Assembly: GCF_963678635.1 (NCBI RefSeq)
Contig: NC_087071.1
Location: 45,557,095 to 45,621,094, forward strand
Length of the DNA: 64,000 nucleotides
Direction: 5' to 3'
DNA from: Symsagittifera roscoffensis
Taxonomy: Eukaryota; Xenacoelomorpha; Acoela; Convolutidae
Numbering within the stretch: the first letter of the stretch is position 1; every line of letters starts with the position of its first letter. The notes under the pieces are model-generated. The model was not told where the DNA came from. It saw only the letters and a program-made list of their open reading frames with translations, and did not search any database. The translations under genes and the position numbers were made by a program. Below are positions 55,647 to 64,000 of this stretch, one piece after another.

Positions 55647-58214
55647 TATGACAAAAAGATTTTCACACTATCGCTAAACAGCAATCAAAATCTGCACACA
55701 CCTGCACCTATGAATTCTCGCTTTTTAAGCTGGTAATTTAAAATTTCTTTTGTCCTATTCAATCAGTTGCTTCAATTTCTGTTTTACGGCTGCTTATAGT
55801 CTGAATCATGGTATTGACCTAAATTTGACGGATCAACAAAAAGCGAACCCAGCAGCTACGCAATCATAATCTTAAACAAACACTGCTGCAAGTGCACACA
55901 AAGCCCAAAGTACTGTAACAGTCGCCTACTTCAGTCACATATGAGGCTTAAGAAAAATAGGCCCTATAACCATTGGCTCAAGAGTCAGGGACACTATCTC
56001 TTGTGTTTTTTTTACCTCAAGAACGGTCGGAGCCAATTCGAATCGCTTGCGACATGAGACTAGAACCCGTTACAGCTTAAAGGCTACTACCAAAATATCC
56101 CCCACTCTAGAAAATAAGAACGTCCCCATACCTAGGTCTTGAAATACCCAAAATACGCGAACGCCGTTAAAAACAGGGTCGGAACAATCCGTTAAGTTAC
56201 TTTTTATTGGACAGTGGAACTTTGATCCATTTTCAGATAGATCAACCTAAAACTCGCCTTATCTCAACATAACAATCATAAAACACACTCGAGAAAACTA
56301 AATCAGGGACTCACAAGTTGATGCACTCGAGTACAAGGAGTAATTAAATTGGTAAGCAACTCGAGAATTAGATAATATAACTAGATAAGTTTAATACCAA
56401 TCAGTTTTGATTACAGCATCTTATGGAAGCGGCTGGGTTTTGCAACACTTAATTCAAATTTTTATTAAACTCGCAAATTTTTCTGCAATCCGTAAATTTA
56501 CTTTTTTTGACTTGCCTTTCGAATTCGAGAATCCTAACATTTGATATGACAAAAAGATTTTCACACTATCGCTAAACAGCAATCAAAATCTGCACACGCC
56601 TGCACCTATGAATTCTCGCTTTTTAAGCTGGTAATTTAAAATTTCTTTTGTCCTATTCAATCAGTTGCTTCAATTTCTGTTTTACGGCTGCTTATAGTCT
56701 GAATCATGGTATTGACCTAAATTTGACGGATCAACAAAAAGCGAACCCAGCAGCTACGCAATCATAATCTTAAACAAACACTGCTGCAAGTGCACACAAA
56801 GCCCAAAGTACTGTAACAGTCGCCTACTTCAGTCACATATGAGGCTTAAGAAAAATAGGCCCTATAACCATTGGCTCAAGAGTCAGGGACACTATCTCTT
56901 GTGTTTTTTTTACCTCAAGAACGGTCGGAGCCAATTCGAATCGCTTGCGACATGAGACTAGAACCCGTTACAGCTTAAAGGCTACTACCAAAATATCCCC
57001 CCACTCTAGAAAATAAGAACGTCCCCATACCTAGGTCTTGAAATACCCAAAATACGCGAACGCCGTTAAAAACAGGGTCGGAACAATCCGTTAAGTTACT
57101 TTTTATTGGACAGTGGAACTTTGATCCATTTTCAGATAGATCAACCTAAAACTCGCCTTATCTCAACATAACAATCATAAAACACACTCGAGAAAACTAA
57201 ATCAGGGACTCACAAGTTGATGCACTCGAGTACAAGGAGTAATTAAATTGGTAAGCAACTCGAGAATTAGATAATATAACTAGATAAGTTTAATACCAAT
57301 CAGTTTTGATTACAGCATCTTATGGAAGCGGCTGGGTTTTGCAACACTTAATTCAAATTTTTATTAAACTCGCAAATTTTTCTGCAATCCGTAAATTTAC
57401 TTTTTTTGACTTGCCTTTCGAATTCGAGAATCCTAACATTTGATATGACAAAAAGATTTTCACACTATCGCTAAACAGCAATCAAAATCTGCACACGCCT
57501 GCACCTATGAATTCTCGCTTTTTAAGCTGGTAATTTAAAATTTCTTTTGTCCTATTCAATCAGTTGCTTCAATTTCTGTTTTACGGCTGCTTATAGTCTG
57601 AATCATGGTATTGACCTAAATTTGACGGATCAACAAAAAGCGAACCCAGCAGCTACGCAATCATAATCTTAAACAAACACTGCTGCAAGTGCACACAAAG
57701 CCCAAAGTACTGTAACAGTCGCCTACTTCAGTCACATATGAGGCTTAAGAAAAATAGGCCCTATAACCATTGGCTCAAGAGTCAGGGACACTATCTCTTG
57801 TGTTTTTTTTACCTCAAGAACGGTCGGAGCCAATTCGAATCGCTTGCGACATGAGACTAGAACCCGTTACAGCTTAAAGGCTACTACCAAAATATCCCCC
57901 CACTCTAGAAAATAAGAACGTCCCCATACCTAGGTCTTGAAATACCCAAAATACGCGAACGCCGTTAAAAACAGGGTCGGAACAATCCGTTAAGTTACTT
58001 TTTATTGGACAGTGGAACTTTGATCCATTTTCAGATAGATCAACCTAAAACTCGCCTTATCTCAACATAACAATCATAAAACACACTCGAGAAAACTAAA
58101 TCAGGGACTCACAAGTTGATGCACTCGAGTACAAGGAGTAATTAAATTGGTAAGCAACTCGAGAATTAGATAATATAACTAGATAAGTTTAATACCAATC
58201 AGTTTTGATTACAG
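55518..58214 (+). repeat. Three tandem copies of an 898-899 bp unit
   Basis: Copies 55,518-56,415, 56,416-57,314 and 57,315-58,214. Copies 2 and 3 differ from copy 1 at only two places that I found: CACACGCCTG against CACACACCTG (near 55,697), and six C instead of five near 56,105. Copies 2 and 3 share both variants. Each ends CAGTTTTGATTACAG, acceptor-like, before the next GCATCTTATGG. No long frame beyond the first 129 bp. Confidence 0.95.
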
Positions 58215-58768
58215 AAGTAAGTTCTGGCTCTAGAATTGGAGTTTTTGTATGAACCATTGGGTCACTCAAGCTGTCCACCTTTTTATTGAAGGTTCACTCT
58301 GGCTCGTTTCGAATAGTTGTTCTCTCTTCTTTTTGTTAGCTCTCCTCCTATTTCGAGATAAGACAGCTCTACTCGTGTATTATTTTTTATCGGGAAATTG
58401 CGAATAGCAATTTCCTGCTGTTTTTTTGAGTATTTTCCCGCAATTGTAATTTCGGTCGTTCTGATTTTTCACTTTTTGTTTTCAGTTGGTCCGAGAAAAG
58501 TGAGCATAACATGCTCCATTCGAAATTTTGAAAATAAAACTTCAATCCAAAATTACGTATTTTCGTGTTTCTCAAGTTCAAACTTCCAGATATGACCGCG
58601 TGGCACATACTCCCCGGACTCAAGATCTATGTCCTCATCGCGTGCTGTCTCTGTCAGTGAATCCCCAGAAGCCCGAGTCTCACTCAAGATACAGTGCCAG
58701 TGGTCATTTACAGAAAATTGCAGCAGACTCAAGTTTATCTACCTTCCAAAATTCACAACCATATAAAA
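58215..58768. other. Unique stretch between tandem array and partial copy
   Basis: No gene recognised. A perfect small hairpin lies at 58,392-58,414 (GGAAATTGC, five-base loop, GCAATTTCC). Confidence 0.5.
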
Positions 58769-58875
58769 TTTTCACACTATCGCTAAACAGCAATCAAAAT
58801 CTGCACACACCTGCACCTATGAATTCTCGCTTTTTAAGCTGGTAATTTAAAATTTCTTTTGTCCTATTCAATCAG
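58769..58875 (+). repeat. Partial fourth copy of the 0.9 kb unit
   Basis: 107 bp equal to 55,660-55,766 and carrying the CACACACCTG variant of copy 1. Its right edge is at TTCAATCAG, which looks like a splice acceptor. Confidence 0.9.
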
Positions 58876-59145
58876 GAAATTGTCATGCAGCATTTTGATT
58901 TATGTATTAGATCTAGCATATTAATAACAATATCTTACTTGTTAAAGCTTCTTTTTCGTGAACCCAGATTTCATCCGAGTTCATCCTCGAGCCCCCTCCC
59001 TCTCAAGACTAAAGACTCTAGAAATTTCCTTTTGAGCCACTGGCTCACCTCGTTTCTTCGCCCTCGAGGTACCCGACCCAGATATTCTTGACACTGTGAT
59101 CTGTTCCAATAGTGCCTCTTCGTCATCGGAGCTGATCAAAATCTC
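58876..59145. other. Stretch downstream of gene E, minus-strand copy
   Basis: The right half holds the open extension of gene E past its TAG. The left half shows nothing recognisable. Confidence 0.45.
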
Positions 59146-60786
59146 CTACCAGGCCTTCAGCTGTTCATAGGATCGCATCCACTCCCTTTGCTCTTGCAAT
59201 CTCTTCACTTGATTCGGTAAGCTCTTCACCTTCGACTCCCAGTTCAAACAGAAGGAATTGTGAAGACTCAGGCTTACATTCTTCGCCAGTTCCTCCTCCA
59301 GTATCGACTCCCTCGCTCTAGTGTTGTCTCTGGATACTGTACCCACTCTTTTCCACCCCGTCGTGGTCGCATTTCGATGGGTCAGCAGAGGTCTCTTGAA
59401 GGCATCTGGTCCTATCTCGGCCTGGAAATGTCGATATTCCTTTTGATGTTTCCCCATGTGATCCTTCGTCACCACATATAACCAAGGAAAGAATCTCAAG
59501 CGGCTCCATATGTGTCTGACCTCCATTGGTATGGCGAATACCTTGCATGCGGTCTCGAACAAATCAAGTCTCCTGCTGTAATCTATCGCGTGAATCGACT
59601 CTGCTGTTGGCGTCTTCGATTCCCGATACTTTGCTATGTTTTCTTCCATCCATCGTAGAGCCAGCAATGTGCTAACCACCAATATGGTCACTTTTTGTTG
59701 ATGCTCGGGTAGTCCCAACGACCTGATTTCTTCTACATCCCAGATCAGGCAGGGATTGGCTTGGTCTGGGTACCACACTGTCTGCGCCAGACAGTGGCAT
59801 GGACAATCCCCGTGTGTGGGGTCGATGCTCCTAAGATTGCGTTCTCCCGAGGCTTCTAGGAGAAGCTCAAGTTCCATCATCTTCTCGAGTATCACGTCGA
59901 CTTCTTCCAAGTTCGGGGCACCTACCATGGGTTTCCCAATCACGTTTTGTCTCTCGTGGTCACTTGTATTTTCGCTCTCCAAGCCTAGAAGTTCTTCACC
60001 CCGGATTTCACTCAAGTCGTCCCTTTGTTCTTTTGGCACTGTTCCTCGGATCTTCCTCAACAGCTTGTGTGAATGATGTGACATCCGAGCCAGTCTTACA
60101 CATTTGGGCACTGAGAAAGCTTTGTCTATCAATACCCTCTGGCTGAACACTTCTACCAACGCCATGTGTATTGGATAGTGGCTGCCACATAGGTTGGCCA
60201 TCACTGACCCCACTAGGGACTTCGCATTTAGAGGCAGTCCATAGGCTTCACTCATGGGAAATCCCATCTCCGCTTCGAGTTCAACCTTCCAACTCTTGAT
60301 GTGTTTCTGGGTCTTTTTCAACACTCCGGGCCATGACTCCACGCTCAACGCGGTCACCAAGTGGTGTTCTGACTCTAGCCTCTCCTGTGACTGGAGACTA
60401 CACATTCTTGAGAAGAATCCCAGAGCTGTCGCTAGGTTCACAGTGGTACTCGCGTAACACTCAGCCACTATCTGTATCTCACTCTTCTCCCTTTCGGTGA
60501 TATCTTCAAACCAGGTGACTAGGTCTTCTTTCTGGAAAGACTGTATCCTGACGCATGATCGTTCCTCACAGGTGTGCTCGCCATTCCCACACGTCGAGTC
60601 AAGACAACTGCCCGGCTCCATCTTCTTTGCCGACCCTGTTCCACTCGTCATCTCACTTGACTCCTTCATATGAGGCAGGATCAGTCTATGTACTATACTC
60701 AAGGTCGCCAAATCTTCATCCTCTGTCGGTACCAATCTCACTCGCTCAGTGACTTCCTCGATCAGGCTCGCATGGGATGTGGACAC
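59146..60786 (-). CDS. Gene E, minus-strand copy: intact 546-residue protein, unknown function
   Basis: The best preserved gene E. It keeps the C-x4-C-x4-H-x-C-x4-C motif (SCLDSTCGNGEHTCEERSC, about 60,552-60,608), the PCHCLAQTVWYP block (about 59,770-59,810) and the THRNATTTGW block near 59,350. The N-terminal 90 residues are Glu/Ser/Thr-rich; the rest is predicted mostly helical with a basic C-terminus (RLQEQREWMRSYEQL). It ends at TAG 59,146-59,148. The same frame then stays open for about 58 more codons with plausible composition (EILISSDDEEALLEQ), so the protein may once have been longer. It starts 44 bp downstream of D. Absence of stops suggests a younger or selected copy. Confidence 0.65.
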   Translation of the reverse strand: MSTSHASLIEEVTERVRLVPTEDEDLATLSIVHRLILPHMKESSEMTSGTGSAKKMEPGSCLDSTCGNGEHTCEERSCVRIQSFQKEDLVTWFEDITEREKSEIQIVAECYASTTVNLATALGFFSRMCSLQSQERLESEHHLVTALSVESWPGVLKKTQKHIKSWKVELEAEMGFPMSEAYGLPLNAKSLVGSVMANLCGSHYPIHMALVEVFSQRVLIDKAFSVPKCVRLARMSHHSHKLLRKIRGTVPKEQRDDLSEIRGEELLGLESENTSDHERQNVIGKPMVGAPNLEEVDVILEKMMELELLLEASGERNLRSIDPTHGDCPCHCLAQTVWYPDQANPCLIWDVEEIRSLGLPEHQQKVTILVVSTLLALRWMEENIAKYRESKTPTAESIHAIDYSRRLDLFETACKVFAIPMEVRHIWSRLRFFPWLYVVTKDHMGKHQKEYRHFQAEIGPDAFKRPLLTHRNATTTGWKRVGTVSRDNTRARESILEEELAKNVSLSLHNSFCLNWESKVKSLPNQVKRLQEQREWMRSYEQLKAW

Positions 60787-60829
60787 CAGGAGGGCCTGAG
60801 CAATTTCCTCACCACTCCCAGATTCGTGG

Positions 60830-62229
60830 TCAACATGCCGTTTCCGTTACCCATTTTAGCTCTACTCTTTTACTTGAGCGTGGCACACTTATTATTTGCG
60901 GTGTTTTCTCGAGAGTCAAACCTAGGCTAGGTCTCTCTCTCTCCACAGTGTCTACCTCCATTATCTTCTCCTCATAGTTTCTGTGGGCACCTCCAGCTTC
61001 TAAGTCCAAGAAAGGGTTGTATGCCATCCCCATCACTCCAGACACATACTGATACTCTCCCTTTTTGTTGGGTTTCAAGTACTCTCCTGACGAGGCCAAG
61101 TTACGGTGAACGTCGTGTTTCTCCTCGAACTTCTTGTTGTAGAAACTCTGTATCTCATCTAACTTCCTGTGGCTCTCTAGAGATTGCCTAGAGCCATCCT
61201 CCTTTTCTATCCCAGTACTCTGGTACACATTCAAGATGACTGTGGAGACTCTCCTTTCCAGCGTCTTGCTTCCAATTGCTCTCTGATGACATGCTAGGAT
61301 GGTACTGTCAGTCATCATCGACATTGTCCGTCTCAAGAAACGGACAGCATCTTTCCTCCTTGCCAGACTCAAGCCTGAGTTGTCCGTAGCAACGTGCTGC
61401 ATCAGCATTCGATATAACTCTAGATTCTTGCCTCCCAACTTCAACTTATCGTACGAAGTCAGTGTCTCTAACTCTATCCCCAACAGGCTCCACGCGAACA
61501 TCAGTTGTCCTGCGGTCCTGATAAAGGGATTCGCCATCAACGGCGATGCCGATGAGGATGTTCTCATGGCTTCTTCAAAATGATCTTTTAACAAGTTCTG
61601 CCAAGTTCTCTTCAGTTGGCTCCCCAATTCCAATTTATTGATATCAGCCTTCTGCTGGGTAGCCCAGTTGCGTCGTTTGCGTGACACTCCACTGTCGAGC
61701 TTCTTCAGGCAGTCTTCCAATTCCTGCAATGTTTGCAGGGCCACCCACCACGGTCGGGAGGTGTTCCTCGTTTTATTCTTCTCAAGAGGATCGCTTGTCA
61801 CTTGCTTCCTAATAGCCTGATGTTCACTTGAGACCCATTCTTTGCCGACGTCCACTTCCCAGGTCTGCCCGCTCGTCGAACCTCGCTTCATTTTTATCCT
61901 CTGAGGCTTGAAGTCTTCTTCCGTTGTTGAGCTGGTGGGGATCTCCATCTCTTTTTCTACGTCGAGCAGTTTCCTCGGCTACTACGTCGAGCAGTTTCCT
62001 CGGCTCGTAGCTACTCTTGTAGGCTGCTGTCTTCCATCGTGCCAGAACCATGGGGGCCATCTCTCTCAAGTTTTTCTCCGAGACCGCATCCGCTGAAGGA
62101 CTTCCCAATCCCTCCACGTCTCTCTTCCTCTTGCGAGAACTCACGTCTTTACTCGGGGCGTTGTCGTTATCATCACTGATTCGACTTCCTTGTCTCCATC
62201 CAACCCTTCCAACTCTTGCCTCCCCCCAG
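60830..62229 (-). pseudogene. Gene D, minus-strand copy: split by a 25 bp duplication
   Basis: The N-terminal part is open from about 62,229 to 61,824 and the C-terminal part from 61,948 to 60,830 in another frame. The switch coincides with a tandem duplication (24 identical bases at 61,957 and 61,982, spacing 25). Since 25 leaves remainder one on division by three, it accounts for the frame change. Landmarks: a basic SSRKRKRDVEGLG start, GxTSGQTWEVDVGKEW, and YVSGVMGMAYNPFL near 61,030. No ATG opens the frame before residue 30, so the true start is unclear; GTG 62,144 or the ATG at about 62,052 are candidates. Apart from this event no stop is seen. Confidence 0.6.
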
Positions 62230-62264
62230 CTCGAGCCTTAAGGATATTAGTACTTTTAATTGTA

Positions 62265-64000
62265 TTAGACCTTATCCCCCCTTACATGTTCAATTATTTT
62301 ATTGTCAGTTTTTTGTTTCGGAGTAGAGCTGTCTTTACATTTGTCTTCTCTGGTCTTTCGTGAAGCCTTCCTCAACTCGAACATCTTGCTCAGCAGCTCT
62401 CCTCTAGCTTTCTCCTCTAGACCTGTCCCCATCAGGACAGACTCTCCGAACTTCACCACCGTGTCCCACAGCTCCTCCTTAAAATCGTCCAATGTGGTGT
62501 CGTTGTCCACTTCTCGATTAAAATCGCTCAAGAATTTTCGCCAAGCATCCTCATCCAGAGTGCCTAGGAAGGCATCCCTGTTTCCCTCGAAGGTGTTCTT
62601 CTCCCTTCTCTCCGCACTCAGGAAGATCATTCCCATGTTGGGATTCTCACTCGTCAGTGGCAACTCTAGATTCTTGCGGGAAGATGAGGTCAGAGGTGCC
62701 GTGGGGGTGTCTGCCCAATTTTCTCCACTCAGCTCTTTCAACAGTTCTTGCATGGTGAACTCTTCCTCCGATGGCTTCTGCTCCGGTGTGTTACCCACCT
62801 CCATATCCTCTCCTGCCTCAATGAGAGTCTCATCCATGCTCTCCTCTCCCGATTCTGCTTCTCTTCTCTCAAGAATCCTTCTGAATCGATCTTCTACGGT
62901 GCCACTCCTTTTATCCCCAGGGGTGTCCACTGATAGGGGTGATGGTGTCGCTGGACTCGTTTTCTTATACTCTGTCAGAGCCACATGCAATGGGCCTGCT
63001 GCATCCAGCTCCTTCCCCTCCTGTCTCCTCTCCACCTGCTCTAGTCCGTAAGGTGCCCGGTATTTCCTTGTGGCAAACACCATCTCGTCTCCTTTCAGTG
63101 CGATATGCCCTTCATTCACTATCATTCTGCCATCGTCCCACACCGGCAACTTGTTCTCTAGACCTGCCCGCTCAAGTGTTCTCAAGGCATCTCGCACCTC
63201 GAAATTCGGGGGCATCGACCCTCTCATTTTCTTTGCTTGAGTTGTCCATGAACTTATCTTCGCATCGCTGGTATGAAAATAAATCGCTGCAGAGTAGCCG
63301 ATGAAGAGAGGCTCCCAGCCGTCGATGAACTCCTTCTGCTGTTCTTCGGTTGCTGCTCTCGCGAAAAGGGACGGGACCACCAGGGAGCTGTTCATCCCCA
63401 GGGTCATTCTCCTCACTGTTGGAATTCCTGGAATGCTTGCTGGCAGGACTTCCTTCTCCAATATCGCCTCTAGCTCCCTTTTCACTAGCTCGAAGCTTTT
63501 CTTCCCTGCGGGAATTCTCAAGATCTCTTGTCCATTTGCTTTCAGGGGATTTAGGTTCCAAAACTTGGGATAAGTTTCGATGGGGCCTTCGCGCTTGCCT
63601 CCCATCCTGCACTGCAGTTGTCCTCGAAAACTGTATACCACCAACTCCAGATCCTTCACCTTTCCGAAGAGCACCGTGTTGCTCATCTGTGCCCTAAGCA
63701 CCTCCTGCTGACACCAATTGAGTGTCGTCCCCTCTAATATGCTTATGAGGCTCACGTGGGTCACTGAGTATCGATAAGCTGTCACCAGAGGATCTGGAAA
63801 CGCGAACGTGACGGCCGGTCCATAGATACAGGTTACGACCTCCCCTAGCACCCGGATCATCCCCATGGGGTCCGACCTCATGGCCAGGCATAGGTCCGAC
63901 AATAGAGGCATTTTTCCATTCACTTTCCTCCACTCCTCTCTTGTCTTCGGGCTCTTTTCTTCACCAGTCAGGTGCCGGTTTTGCATCAGTAGGTACTGTA
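62265..64000 (-). CDS. End of gene B fused in frame to gene C, minus-strand copy
   Basis: Open from the window edge to TAA at 62,265. The first residues (QYLLMQNRHLTGEE) match the end of gene B (QCLLQQNRFGTGED at about 4,990-5,030), and after about 25 more residues gene C begins with LCLAMRSDP and CIYGPAVTFAFP, with no stop between. ATG 63,986 would give 573 residues, but the frame is open upstream, so B and C are probably one protein here. The N-terminal two thirds of C are mixed alpha/beta (LISILEGTTLNWC, FIDGWEPLFIGYSAA, MVFATRKYRAPYG). The last third is acidic and disordered-looking, then FLGTLDEDAWRKFL and a basic end. Four stops separate it from gene D. Function unknown. Confidence 0.65.
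   Translation of the reverse strand, partial: QYLLMQNRHLTGEEKSPKTREEWRKVNGKMPLLSDLCLAMRSDPMGMIRVLGEVVTCIYGPAVTFAFPDPLVTAYRYSVTHVSLISILEGTTLNWCQQEVLRAQMSNTVLFGKVKDLELVVYSFRGQLQCRMGGKREGPIETYPKFWNLNPLKANGQEILRIPAGKKSFELVKRELEAILEKEVLPASIPGIPTVRRMTLGMNSSLVVPSLFARAATEEQQKEFIDGWEPLFIGYSAAIYFHTSDAKISSWTTQAKKMRGSMPPNFEVRDALRTLERAGLENKLPVWDDGRMIVNEGHIALKGDEMVFATRKYRAPYGLEQVERRQEGKELDAAGPLHVALTEYKKTSPATPSPLSVDTPGDKRSGTVEDRFRRILERREAESGEESMDETLIEAGEDMEVGNTPEQKPSEEEFTMQELLKELSGENWADTPTAPLTSSSRKNLELPLTSENPNMGMIFLSAERREKNTFEGNRDAFLGTLDEDAWRKFLSDFNREVDNDTTLDDFKEELWDTVVKFGESVLMGTGLEEKARGELLSKMFELRKASRKTREDKCKDSSTPKQKTDNKIIEHVRGDKV

Noticed and set aside
55518-58214. CRISPR-like or satellite array
   Set aside because: Only three units of 0.9 kb without short repeat-spacer structure; it is a plain tandem duplication.

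Overview
The window looks like repeat-rich intergenic DNA from an invertebrate animal genome. It is AT-rich outside the elements, has no tRNA, rRNA, CRISPR or bacterial-style genes that I could see, and almost every protein-like stretch belongs to a transposable element, most of them broken by stops and frameshifts. The phylum cannot be fixed from the sequence. A weak resemblance to the nematode SL1 leader upstream of one gene is the only taxonomic hint, and it is not proof.

Region 1 (1-28,758, + strand) is two consecutive units of a giant Ty3/Gypsy-type element, with a repeat period of about 24.5 kb. Reading left to right: the end of an integrase, a shared terminal (LTR-like) region, a block of closely packed genes A-E (849-9,812), a 5.7 kb non-coding stretch holding a collapsed BEL/Pao-like element and a cluster of short CCGGAGGGGT motifs, then gag (15,551-18,232) and pol (protease, reverse transcriptase, RNase H, integrase; 18,172-24,255), a purine-rich tract, a second terminal region, and a second copy of genes A and B that breaks off at 28,758. 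Gene A carries an SGNH/GDSL-hydrolase-like domain. B-E match no family I can name. This accessory gene block riding with a Gypsy element is the most unusual thing in the window.

Region 2 (28,759-31,210) is a mosaic of three element fragments: a Gypsy integrase piece in antisense, a relic of the giant element's integrase and pol tail ending at its purine tract, and a BEL/Pao integrase end.

Region 3 (34,241-47,230, - strand) holds two related decayed Gypsy elements (called G2 and G3 here) with their own LTRs, Gag, DSGS protease, reverse transcriptase and integrase. G3 has a (GTT)n tract of about 290 bp in its RNase H-integrase linker.

Region 4 (47,168-54,815) is a tandem duplication of a 3-4.7 kb segment that starts inside a G3-type LTR and includes a Gag-like reading frame. 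Region 5 (54,826-58,214) holds a C2H2 finger and a fragment resembling the N-terminal region of Polinton/Maverick-type DNA polymerases, whose last exon-like part lies in three almost identical 0.9 kb tandem copies.

Region 6 (59,146-64,000, - strand) is a divergent and much better preserved copy of the B-E gene block, with long open frames for the end of B fused to C, and for E. D is broken only by a 25 bp duplication. No gag-pol is seen beside it inside the window.
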